Position numbers and translations under genes: made by a program. DNA of 64,000 nt from JBJGXI01 sp045635475 (GTDB lineage: Bacteria; Bacillota; Bacilli; Bacillales; Amphibacillaceae), in contig NZ_JBJGXI010000001.1 of NCBI RefSeq assembly GCF_045635475.1, positions 62,001 through 126,000 of the forward strand. Reading direction: 5' to 3'. The notes below the pieces were generated by a model. That model did not search any database. It saw only the letters and a program-made list of their open reading frames with translations, and was not told the DNA's origin. Numbering within the stretch: the stretch's first letter is position 1; every line of letters starts with the position of its first letter. Shown here in pieces: positions 27,236-35,435 of this stretch.

Positions 27236-27385
27236 TATGAGTATTTTATAAAAGATTTATACGAGGAGTCTGAGGGGATTCCCTAATAAATTGTAACTAA
27301 ATAAATTATTTAATATCATATAGCGAACGAACATCCATAAAAGCAAGTAAAGCTCACTTGGAAAAAATACTCACTAAACGACCAG

Positions 27386-28121
27386 TTATTCTCCATCTGG
27401 ATCATACTCAGTATATGGAATTGTACCAGTTTCATCCACATCATAACCCCATTATTGAATATAAACATCACCATGTAAAAAGTCATCATTATAATATTGG
27501 AGTAATTTCTCAAGTTGACTATCTAACTCCTCGATACCATTGCTAGTATCAATTAGGTTATACAATAGCCAAGGACCTTGAAGGTCTTTTACATAGGTGT
27601 AACACTGAGTGTAAATTCTTCGATATTCCTTACCATTTTCATGAATTTTCCATTGACCAAAAAGATGTATACATTATATCAAAACAGCCTCTTGTAGTTT
27701 GGAATATTCACCCTTTAAATATGGTGTTAAACTAATTCCTTCAACATGTTGAGGTATATTGTATATTACAAAGTTCCAAAATAGTTGGCATTATGTCAAT
27801 TGTAGAAATTGGAGAAGTAACATGTTGCTCTTTAAAATCAAATAGTTTTGGATAGTGCATTCAAAATTGTACTCGAATACTTTCGTCCCAAGGTCTTTGC
27901 GTATTTAGATGTCCGTGTGAGCCTAACATATCACTATGGTCAAATGAATAGATAAAGATTGTATCTTCTTCTATTCCCGTTTCAAGAATTGTCTCCTAAA
28001 ATTCACCTGCATAATTGTCTAATGCTGAGACGTGAGCATAATAGCCAGCTAACATTTCCTGAACCTTCAAACTACATTCTTTTACATCATCTCTCAGTTC
28101 AAGCTGTTCTGGGCTATACAT
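27386..28121 (-). pseudogene. Decayed sulfatase gene (C-terminal half)
   Basis: Minus-strand translation gives, in order: YSPEQLELRDDVKE, LAGYYAHVSALDN, EDTIFIYSFDHSDMLGSHGH, RPWDESIRV, SPISTIDIMPTILELCN, then a C-terminal YTYVKDLQGPWLLYN and VDETGTIPYTEYDPDGE. This is the second half of a sulfatase of the same subgroup as those at 25575 and 29473. There are several in-frame stops and frameshifts, and the metal motif has changed from SDHGD to FDHSD. The formylglycine half is missing. It is clearly inactive. Confidence 0.85.
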
Positions 28122-28402
28122 GGCTTGTTATAGGTTGTTGATTATTACCATAGTAGAAATCTGCCGCGACTAATTGATGAATATGATAGATTGAAATAAA
28201 CTTAGAAAAAGCTAAGCTTTGTGCTTGGATTATATTTTGATATGATAAGTAAAAGTAAAGAAAAAAAGAGTCAAACGCCGGACAAGTAGAAAGGGTACTA
28301 TGTTATTAATATTCAGACAATAATTAGCAACTACAAAAACGGAAAAATGAATCCAACTCCAGCTAGCAGAATACATAAATCTTTAATATCAAAGAATATT
28401 TA

Positions 28403-28431
28403 TTGACCTTACTAGAATTTACAACTATTCT
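28403..28431 (+). promoter_or_regulatory. Promoter of the IclR-type regulator gene
   Basis: TTGACC (28403-28408), a 17-base spacer, TATTCT (28426-28431). The palindromic operator at 28424-28445 covers the -10 box. Confidence 0.6.
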
Positions 28432-28445
28432 ATATATAGAATAGT
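28424..28445. promoter_or_regulatory. 22-bp palindromic operator (TTCTATATATAGAA core)
   Basis: ACTATTCTATA followed by TATAGAATAGT is a perfect 22-bp palindrome over the -10 region. The core TTCTATATA recurs in the downstream sulfatase promoter (29407-29420), which suggests one regulator for both, most simply the IclR protein encoded next. Confidence 0.7.
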
Positions 28446-28494
28446 ATTTTAAATATAAAAAATAGGTTATTTTTTGAAAGGTGTGTTGTGTAAC

Positions 28495-29271
28495 ATGGAG
28501 GCTAAGCAGAATGGCTCTTCCAACTCTTCCTTGAAAACGATAGATATATTAGAAGCGCTAATGGACTCAGAAAATAAAGAAATGGGAATAACGGAGGTTG
28601 CAAATAAAACTGGGCTAAATAAAAGTACTTTGCACAGGATTATGCAGGCTTTAGTAGAACGTGATTATATTATAAGGAACGAACAAACTAAAAAGTACAG
28701 GTTAGGTTATAAAATCCTCCAGTTTAATTTTGCACTTTTAGATAATCTCGAGGTGAAAAGAGTTGCCCATCCGTATTTAGTTGAACTAGGTAATAAGACA
28801 GCAGAAACGATTCATTTAATTCAGCGTGATGGTAACAACGCTGTGTATATTGATAAGATTGACCCACCCCATTCGGTTGCGCTGCTATCCTACGTTGGTA
28901 AAAGAATATTGTTGCACGCCACAGCGGGTGGGAAGATTATTTTAGCTCATTTATCGAAAGAAGAGCGCCAAGAAATATATGATAAGGTTGGTTTGCAGAA
29001 TAAAACAAAGCGAACAATTAGTGATCGGGAAACTCTAGAAAAGGAAATTGTGGAGATACAGCAGACAGGATACTCCTATAATTTAGCGGAAGATCGAGAG
29101 GATGTTAATGCTGTAGCTGCTCCTATATATGAGGTAGGAGGCAGACTTGCTGCGGTTGTTGTAGTTGCAGGACCTTCTTATCGACTGACAAAGGAAATGA
29201 TTGATACGCACACCGAACTCTTGCTGGCAACTGCTAAGACGATTTCTGAGAAATTGGGTTATAAAGCCTAA
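28495..29271 (+). CDS. IclR-family transcriptional regulator
   Basis: About 258 residues. N-terminal winged helix-turn-helix (TIDILEALMDSENKEMGITE, KTGLNKSTLHRIMQAL) at residues 14-70. The IclR effector domain follows, with LLHATAGGKIILAHL near 150 and the AEDREDVNAVAAPIY pattern near 200. IclR regulators often sense aromatic or sugar-acid compounds such as 2-keto-3-deoxygluconate (KdgR type). The ATG at 28495 is preferred; a TTG lies at 28474. It precedes the sulfatase/TTT operon and probably controls it and itself. Confidence 0.9.
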   Translation: MEAKQNGSSNSSLKTIDILEALMDSENKEMGITEVANKTGLNKSTLHRIMQALVERDYIIRNEQTKKYRLGYKILQFNFALLDNLEVKRVAHPYLVELGNKTAETIHLIQRDGNNAVYIDKIDPPHSVALLSYVGKRILLHATAGGKIILAHLSKEERQEIYDKVGLQNKTKRTISDRETLEKEIVEIQQTGYSYNLAEDREDVNAVAAPIYEVGGRLAAVVVVAGPSYRLTKEMIDTHTELLLATAKTISEKLGYKA

Positions 29272-29297
29272 GATTTTATAATTCTAAGTAGTAGAAA

Positions 29298-29326
29298 AAC
29301 CTGTTGGTCACACAACGGGTTTTTTG
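29298..29326 (+). terminator. Intrinsic terminator after the IclR gene
   Basis: AACCTGTTG pairs with CAACGGGTT (one G-U pair) across a 6-base loop, followed by TTTTT. It separates the regulator from the sulfatase/TTT operon, which has its own promoter. Confidence 0.85.
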
Positions 29327-29356
29327 TATTGCAATAATATTAGGAAAAAAATTAAT

Positions 29357-29370
29357 TGAAAGTGTTTTCA
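29357..29370. promoter_or_regulatory. cre-like site (CcpA)
   Basis: TGAAAGTGTTTTCA matches the cre consensus at 13 of 14 positions and ends 10 bases before the -35 box of the sulfatase/TTT promoter. This indicates carbon catabolite control. Confidence 0.6.
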
Positions 29371-29379
29371 TTGATAAGG

Positions 29380-29420
29380 TTGACAGCCATAAATACAAGT
29401 GCTATATTCTATATATGAAA
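29380..29420 (+). promoter_or_regulatory. Promoter and IclR-type operator of the sulfatase/TTT operon
   Basis: TTGACA (29380-29385), a 17-base spacer, TATATT (29403-29408). The overlapping TTCTATATATGAAA (29407-29420) is a near copy of the core of the palindrome at 28424-28445. Confidence 0.7.
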
Positions 29421-29472
29421 CATCATTCCAATTATGAAATAATAATTTATTATTTGGAGGGAGTGAACGAAG

Positions 29473-30822
29473 TTGGATAACCGCCCGAAAAATGTGGTAT
29501 GGGTTTTAGTTGATCAAATGAGAGCACAAGCTATGAGTCATAGAGGAGATCCCAATATCAATACTCCTAATTTAGACAAACTTTCCGTTGATGGAGTTAG
29601 TTTTAATAGTGCAGTTTCTGGGGCACCATTATGCTCCCCGTTTAGAGGTTCGTTGCTGACTGGAAAGTATCCTCATCAATCATCAGTGCCTGGGTTAGGA
29701 TCACCTATGTCTACCGAAATACCTACAGTTGCACACGCCTTTAATGAAAGTGGTTACAACACTTGTTGGATTGGAAAATGGCACCTAGACGGTGAAAGAC
29801 CTGAATTGGATATGAGCTTAGCGGAAAATCACCAAACAAGAAGAGTGATTCCTGAGGAACGTAGAGGGGGCTTTCAAGATTGGTGGGCCTATGAAAATAA
29901 CAATAATCCATTTAATTGTACGATTCATACTGGTGATAATGAAAACACACAATCGTATCGATTACCGGGCTATGAAACGGATGATCTGACAGATTTGCTA
30001 ATAGATTACATGACAACTCAAAAGGAGCAAGAAGATCCTTTCTTTGCCGTCTTGTCTGTTCAGCCACCGCATAATCCTTACTTAGCACCTGCAGAGAATA
30101 TGGCAAAGTTCAATCCAGCTTCCATGCAGCTACGTCCGAATGTTCCGGAGTCATCATCGGTAAAGGAAAGAGCGCGTCGCGAACTTGCAGGTTATTATGC
30201 CGCAATTGATCGGATTGATTTCAATTTAGGCAGAATTTTGAAAGCGTTACGCAATCTAGAAATAGATCAAGATACATACATCATATTTTTTAGTGATCAT
30301 GGTGATATGTTAGGGTCTCATGGACATTTTAGAAAAACAGTACCTTGGGAAGAATCTATTCGTATTCCTTTTATTGTTGGAGGTGGAGAGATTGAGGCAC
30401 AAAATAGCGAACCAAGGGAAAATGACTATTTAATAAACCATGTCGATATTGCACCTACAACATTGGGACTTTGTGGAATAAATAAGCCTAAAGGTATGGT
30501 TGGATATGATTATTCTAAATCTATTTTACATCCTGGTTCTGATACAAATGCTCCTGATAGTGCTTATATTGGATTACCTGTTCCATCGGATAAAGGTTAT
30601 AGCGTCGATCGACCTTATCGAGGAGTGATAACGCAGGACGGTTGGAAATATACATCGTTTGAAAACGGACCTTGGCAAATGTACAACTTGAATGAAGACC
30701 CTTATGAACAAGTTAATTTAGCGATTCATACTCGACACAGGCCAATGAAAAAGAAGCTGAACGATCGATTAAAAAAATGGGTGGAATCAACTGGTGATGA
30801 TTTTCAATTACCTAATATATAA
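29473..30822 (+). CDS. Type I sulfatase, cytoplasmic
   Basis: A 449-residue sulfatase with formylglycine motif C-S-P-F-R (Cys54), VDQMRAQAM near the N-terminus, GKWHLDGE near 99, and FSDHGDMLGSHGH near 274. The start is TTG, 9-10 bases after GGAGGGAG. It shares the LGSHG and PWEESIRIPF pattern with the one at 25575. No signal peptide. First gene of the operon with the second TTT transporter, controlled by an IclR-type operator and a cre site. Confidence 0.92.
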   Translation: MDNRPKNVVWVLVDQMRAQAMSHRGDPNINTPNLDKLSVDGVSFNSAVSGAPLCSPFRGSLLTGKYPHQSSVPGLGSPMSTEIPTVAHAFNESGYNTCWIGKWHLDGERPELDMSLAENHQTRRVIPEERRGGFQDWWAYENNNNPFNCTIHTGDNENTQSYRLPGYETDDLTDLLIDYMTTQKEQEDPFFAVLSVQPPHNPYLAPAENMAKFNPASMQLRPNVPESSSVKERARRELAGYYAAIDRIDFNLGRILKALRNLEIDQDTYIIFFSDHGDMLGSHGHFRKTVPWEESIRIPFIVGGGEIEAQNSEPRENDYLINHVDIAPTTLGLCGINKPKGMVGYDYSKSILHPGSDTNAPDSAYIGLPVPSDKGYSVDRPYRGVITQDGWKYTSFENGPWQMYNLNEDPYEQVNLAIHTRHRPMKKKLNDRLKKWVESTGDDFQLPNI

Positions 30823-30893
30823 TTTTACGGTAGATGATCACTGCACAAGTTTGATTAAGTGATAAACAATTAAATAAGAATTGGAGGGTACCC

Positions 30894-31346
30894 ATGGATT
30901 CTAAAAAAGCTACCTACTGCGCATTAGTTTTTATTATGCTTTTGGATCTCGTTTATTTTATTAATATCAATTCAAGTTCTTCCGGGATGAGAAATCAAAA
31001 TGGAATGGGACCTGAATACTTCCCGAACATATTAGCTATTTTGTTATTTGTTCTCTGTATATTTAGCATTGTTGATACATTTCGTAAGGAAGGGAAGAAA
31101 ATTACAGTTTCAAATTTGAAGTACATCTTGTTTACGATCTTTTTCACAGCTTTATTTATATTAAGCTGGCAAGTAATTGGAATGTTTTATCTTCAATGTT
31201 TTCTTTATCTTGCGATTCTGTTTACCGTATATAGGTGGAATGTGGGACAGAGAAGCGTTACGTTATTAATTAACTTTTCTATTAGTCTTTTTGTCACCGT
31301 TTCCATATGGGCTGTTTTTGGTTTAATTATGAATTTTTCTTTCTAA
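30894..31346 (+). CDS. TTT transporter small membrane subunit (TctB family)
   Basis: A 150-residue protein with four hydrophobic helices and the conserved GPEYFPNILAILL turn near residues 41-53, typical of the TctB/DUF1468 family. GGAGGG precedes the ATG. The TctA gene follows after 15 bases. It serves as the accessory membrane subunit. Confidence 0.88.
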   Translation: MDSKKATYCALVFIMLLDLVYFININSSSSGMRNQNGMGPEYFPNILAILLFVLCIFSIVDTFRKEGKKITVSNLKYILFTIFFTALFILSWQVIGMFYLQCFLYLAILFTVYRWNVGQRSVTLLINFSISLFVTVSIWAVFGLIMNFSF

Positions 31347-31361
31347 GTGAGGAGGTCTTCC

Positions 31362-32870
31362 GTGGATATTTTTAACTTTGACTTGATGAGTCTATTTACG
31401 ATCAACAATATTCTAATGATATTACTAGGAACATTTGTCGGTCTTATATTTGGTGCAATTCCAGGTTTGGGTACGATGGTCGCCATCATACTACTTTTCC
31501 CATTAACTTATGGAATGTCTCCACTTGCTTCAGTTCTTATGCTTGTTGCCGCTTATCAGGCTTCAGAATACGGAGGCTCCATTTCATCCATTATATTAGG
31601 TATACCTGGGACACCTGCAGCAGCAGCTACGCTTCTGGATGGAAATACGTTGGCAAAGAATGAATCACCTGGGAAAGCATTAACCTATTCCTTAACTGCA
31701 TCAACAGTAGGTGGGCTAATAGGTGGAATCGTATTGATCTTTTTGTGCATCCCTCTGGCCAAATTTGCTACAAAACTATCTGATCCAGAATTTTTCTTAA
31801 TTGGTGTCTTGGGCCTTATAGCAGTTGGGATGTTAAGTACGAAGGATAAATTAAAGAGTATGATTTCTGTGGTGCTTGGGTTAATGATTGGTACTGTAGG
31901 TTTGGACTTACTCACTGGTATGCCAAGAGTAACGTTTGGATCAATGCAATTAATGGATGGTATTAATTTAATTGCATTATTAATCGGTGTATTTGCCCTG
32001 TCCGAATTGTTTAATATGATCAATACTGGCTTAAATAAACGACAGATTGTTCAATCTGAAAGGCTTAAGACTGGACTAACAGCAAAAGAATACAAGCGTA
32101 TTATAAAACCGATGGGATTGGGGTCAATTGTAGGCTCTATAACAGGGATCTTCCCAGGATTGGGTGCAGGTGCGGCATCCTGGTTTGGCTATACGCTAGT
32201 GAAAAAGTTTTCCAAAACAAAAGATACATTTGGTAAAGGGAATCCTGAGGGAATCGCTGGACCAGAGTCAGCCAATAATGCGGTAGTTGGTGGAGCTTTA
32301 GTACCATTACTTGCGCTTGGTATTCCGGGGTCTGCCTCAACAGCGATTATATTGGGAACTTTTATTGTTCATGGTATACAGCCTGGACCAAATGTTCTTA
32401 GTACAAATTCAGATTTAATTTATGGCATATTTTATGGTTTTTTATTAACAACAATTGCTATGTATATTGTCGGAAGGTTTGTTACGGCCTTTTTCTCCAG
32501 AATTTTGACGATACCAAATGCGATTTTAGTACCGATAATTTTAATTTTCTGTGCAGTAGGTGTGTATATTTCGAAGAGTTTGTATTTTGATTTATGGTTT
32601 GCATTAATCACAGGTGTTATTTTCTTTATTCTTCACAAGCTGGAGTTCTCATTACCATCTGTCATTTTAGCGTTTATTCTATGTCCAATTATTGAAGAAA
32701 GCTTGCGACGCACTTTAGTGATATCGGATGGGAGCTATTCTGTTTTTATCACACGTCCTTTTTCGCTATTGCTTTGCCTAGTAATCTTGGGCATTATCAT
32801 CCTCGGAGTTGTACAAAGGTTTAGGAAGAATCAATCTAAATCTAATTCTGATGAGACAGTGAAGCTGTGA
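31362..32870 (+). CDS. TTT transporter large membrane subunit (TctA family)
   Basis: About 502 residues and 11-12 helices, with the duplicated TctA motif (GAIPGLGTMVAIILLFPLTY near 29, and GIFPGLGAGAASWFGYTLVK near 262), ESANNAVVGG and LALGIPGSAST. The start is the GTG at 31362, just after GAGGAGG. It is a paralogue of the TctA at 8856 with clearly different sequence, so the two systems may import different acids. Confidence 0.93.
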   Translation: MDIFNFDLMSLFTINNILMILLGTFVGLIFGAIPGLGTMVAIILLFPLTYGMSPLASVLMLVAAYQASEYGGSISSIILGIPGTPAAAATLLDGNTLAKNESPGKALTYSLTASTVGGLIGGIVLIFLCIPLAKFATKLSDPEFFLIGVLGLIAVGMLSTKDKLKSMISVVLGLMIGTVGLDLLTGMPRVTFGSMQLMDGINLIALLIGVFALSELFNMINTGLNKRQIVQSERLKTGLTAKEYKRIIKPMGLGSIVGSITGIFPGLGAGAASWFGYTLVKKFSKTKDTFGKGNPEGIAGPESANNAVVGGALVPLLALGIPGSASTAIILGTFIVHGIQPGPNVLSTNSDLIYGIFYGFLLTTIAMYIVGRFVTAFFSRILTIPNAILVPIILIFCAVGVYISKSLYFDLWFALITGVIFFILHKLEFSLPSVILAFILCPIIEESLRRTLVISDGSYSVFITRPFSLLLCLVILGIIILGVVQRFRKNQSKSNSDETVKL

Positions 32871-32923
32871 AAGAAATGAAGTGTGACACTTGTTGATATA
32901 TAAAATTAGGAGGGGTTTAAGAA

Positions 32924-33934
32924 ATGAATTTTTTTAAAAAATCTATTGTTCAATCATTTGTGTTGGTAGCGATTTTAATAGCTGTACTTGCTGGATGTGC
33001 AGACAGTTCGAATCAGAATGGTCAAGATGCAGGTGCGAATAGTCAATCAGATTATCCGCAAAAAACAATCACTTGGATTGTGCCATTTTCACCAGGTGGT
33101 AATTCAGATGCAATTGTTCGATCTGCCGTACCTTTTTTGAAAAAGTATTTACCTAACGATGTAGATGTTGTTGTAGAAAACAAAGATGGTGCTGGTGGTA
33201 CGATTGGTCTGACTGCCCTTAGTAGTGCTGACGCAGATGGTTATACCATTGGCCAAACAGCAGCCGGTCCAATTGCGATTCAACCGAACTATTCTACCAC
33301 CAGTTATGCTTATGATGATTTTGATACCATTGCGAATATGGCGAGTGTTGCACAATTTCTTACGGTACCTAAAGATGCACCATATCAAACATTTGAGGAA
33401 TGGGTTGATTACGTAAAAGAAAACCCTGGATTTAAAGTAGGCGTTACTGGTGCAGGTAATATGCAACAAATGGCGATGGCTCAATTTGCCGATGAAATTG
33501 GTATAGAGTTGGAATTTGTTGTTTATAAAGGAGCAGGTCCAATTGTTACAGCTCTCTTAGGTGGGAATGTACAAAGTGGTGTGTTAGCTCACCCGTTGGT
33601 AATTAATAATCAAGGTGATATGAACCCATTAGTAAATGTTACGAGTGTAAAGCCCGAAGAACTTTCGGATATTCCAACATTTGCAGATAAGGGCTACAGT
33701 TCTGAAGGGGTATTCTTTAATGGTGTTATTGCACCAAAGGGATTGCCAGATGATGTTAGGGATACATTAGCACAAGCATTCAAAGAAGTTGTTCAGGATG
33801 AAGAATTTAAGACGAAAATGGATGAACTTGGTCAAATTATAGATTACAAAGCTCCTGAAGAATATCAGGAATTGATTACCAAAACGTATAACAGCTCTGG
33901 AGAAGTCTTGGAGAGTCTAGGACTCCTAAAATAA
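32924..33934 (+). CDS. TTT transporter substrate-binding lipoprotein (TctC family)
   Basis: A 336-residue Bug/TctC binding protein. Signal peptide with lipobox L-A-G-C (Cys25), Asn/Gln-rich linker, then TITWIVPFSPGGNSDAIVR and VENKDGAGGTIG, the two ligand-binding loops of this family. In this cluster the binding protein is the last gene, while in the first cluster it is the first. GGAGGGG precedes the ATG. It is followed by two hairpins. The ligand is probably an organic or sugar acid. Confidence 0.92.
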   Translation: MNFFKKSIVQSFVLVAILIAVLAGCADSSNQNGQDAGANSQSDYPQKTITWIVPFSPGGNSDAIVRSAVPFLKKYLPNDVDVVVENKDGAGGTIGLTALSSADADGYTIGQTAAGPIAIQPNYSTTSYAYDDFDTIANMASVAQFLTVPKDAPYQTFEEWVDYVKENPGFKVGVTGAGNMQQMAMAQFADEIGIELEFVVYKGAGPIVTALLGGNVQSGVLAHPLVINNQGDMNPLVNVTSVKPEELSDIPTFADKGYSSEGVFFNGVIAPKGLPDDVRDTLAQAFKEVVQDEEFKTKMDELGQIIDYKAPEEYQELITKTYNSSGEVLESLGLLK

Positions 33935-33942
33935 AAAAATGA

Positions 33943-33967
33943 GACGAACAAATAACAGTTGTTCGTC
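33943..33967 (+). terminator. Hairpin after the second tctC gene
   Basis: A 9-bp perfect stem GACGAACAA / TTGTTCGTC with a 7-base loop, 8 bases after the stop. The T-run is weak, so it may stabilise rather than terminate. Confidence 0.5.
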
Positions 33968-34088
33968 CTAATCGAATCGTTGTAAATCGATAACACTTTG
34001 CTAGTGATTTACTAACACTATTATACTCGATTTTTAATTTTTGGGGAAATGAGCTTACTTTAGTTGGTTATTAGTCAAATATATTGGT

Positions 34089-34116
34089 AGGAGGGTGCAT
34101 ACACATGCACCCTCCT
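34089..34116 (+). terminator. Strong 12-bp hairpin ending the second TTT operon
   Basis: AGGAGGGTGCAT / ATGCACCCTCCT with a 4-base loop (ACAC), followed by TTC. It lies 52 bases before element C. Confidence 0.65.
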
Positions 34117-34167
34117 TTCAAAAAAATTGTGAACATTATTAGAGATTTTTTTAAAAAAGATAGATTA

Positions 34168-34225
34168 GTCAATTTCATAATACTGATTTTCAACTATTAG
34201 TAGCAGTGTAAGGTAATTATGAAAT
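34168..34225 (+). ncRNA. Stem element C: shortened family member before the enolase-superfamily gene
   Basis: GTCAATTTCATAATACTGAT (start 34168) is identical to element A, and GTGTAAGGTAATTATGAAAT (end 34225) matches the 3' part of A with one change. The large P2 arm is replaced by a tiny CTA-TTAG-TAG hairpin. P1 is at least 10 bp. It ends 26 bases before the start codon of the next gene. Confidence 0.5.
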
Positions 34226-34251
34226 ATAACTTAAAAGTAGGTGAATGGATA

Positions 34252-35409
34252 ATGAAAATTGTTGATGTAATACCACATGTGATTAGTTCGCCAATTCCAG
34301 AACCATTTTCATTTTCACAAGGATGGGTAGAGAAAAGAAGTTCCATGATTGTGGAAATCGTTACAGATGAAGGAGTTATTGGCTGGGGAGAATCGCTTTG
34401 TCACGGTCTACAGCCACCTGAAATCGCAGCTTCCTTTGTGGAGTTTTGTTTTAAGCCAATGCTAATCGGTAGAGATCCATTTGACGTTGAAGTGCTTTGG
34501 GAAGAGCTGTACAACAGAACCCGACCATTCGGTCAATACGGTGCAGCAGTAAACGCGATAAGCGGAGTGGATATAGCGCTCTGGGACATTATCGGTAAAG
34601 CTGTAAATAAACCAGTTCATAAACTGTTAGGCGGGGCATTTCGAACAGAAGTAACTCCATATGCTACAGGCTTTTATCGAAAGCAAGGGCTTAAATACCC
34701 AGAAGCAGGTGTAGAAGAAGCGAAGCAGCATATTGCCAATGGTTTTAAAGCGTTAAAACTGAAAACTGGTTTTGGGGTCGAGGAGGACATTGAATACGTT
34801 TATGCAATTCGTGAAGCTGTTGGGGATGAGATAATGCTTATGATGGATGCCAACTGCGCATACAATGTACCTGCCGCAAGACGAATACTACTTGAAACTG
34901 CAGCAGCAAAGGTACACTTTTTTGAAGAAGCATTAGCCCCTGAGGATATGGAAGGTTATCGTCAATTAAAAAATCTAACTTCTACTTATGTAGCTGCAGG
35001 AGAGAATATCTTTGGTAAAACTGGCTATCGTAACTGGATATCTACCAATGCACTTGACATATTGCAGCCAGATTTAATGTCGTCAGGCGGTTTTACAGAG
35101 TGTAAAAAAATTGCTGCCATGGCGCAGGCATACAATACGATGCTTATTCCACATGTCTGGGGATCGGGAATCGGTCTTGCCGCATCGCTACAGTATATTG
35201 GTAGTTTACCAACGACACCTATGTCATTAAATCCTATAGAACCAATGTTGGAATACGATCAATCCTCCCACCCATTTCGGGCGGAATTAATTCACAATCA
35301 GATTTCTCTAGTTGACGGAAAGGTCCAAATTCCGCAAAAACCGGGTATTGGAGTCGACGTAAACAGGGATGTATTGAAGGAATATGGACAACAAGTATTT
35401 GCTAAATAA
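34252..35409 (+). CDS. Enolase-superfamily dehydratase/cycloisomerase (mandelate racemase type)
   Basis: About 385 residues, with an N-terminal capping domain and a C-terminal barrel. Catalytic pattern: K-L-K (Lys169, Lys171), metal ligands Asp199 (MDAN), Glu225 and Glu251 (GEN), and an Asp274/His301 pair (QPDLMSSGG, HVWGSG). This layout fits sugar-acid dehydratases and galactarolactone cycloisomerases. The ATG at 34252 is used; the ATG at 34219 lies inside element C. With the KDG kinase and KDPG aldolase downstream, a role in making a 2-keto-3-deoxy sugar acid is likely. Substrate not determined. Confidence 0.88.
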   Translation: MKIVDVIPHVISSPIPEPFSFSQGWVEKRSSMIVEIVTDEGVIGWGESLCHGLQPPEIAASFVEFCFKPMLIGRDPFDVEVLWEELYNRTRPFGQYGAAVNAISGVDIALWDIIGKAVNKPVHKLLGGAFRTEVTPYATGFYRKQGLKYPEAGVEEAKQHIANGFKALKLKTGFGVEEDIEYVYAIREAVGDEIMLMMDANCAYNVPAARRILLETAAAKVHFFEEALAPEDMEGYRQLKNLTSTYVAAGENIFGKTGYRNWISTNALDILQPDLMSSGGFTECKKIAAMAQAYNTMLIPHVWGSGIGLAASLQYIGSLPTTPMSLNPIEPMLEYDQSSHPFRAELIHNQISLVDGKVQIPQKPGIGVDVNRDVLKEYGQQVFAK

Positions 35410-35435
35410 ATCGTAGAGAGTTAGGAAGTGTAAAT

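Noticed and set aside
34219..34251. Start of the enolase-superfamily gene at 34219
   Set aside because: That ATG lies in the closing stem of element C, and the added residues do not belong to the family; the ATG at 34252 gives the usual N-terminus.
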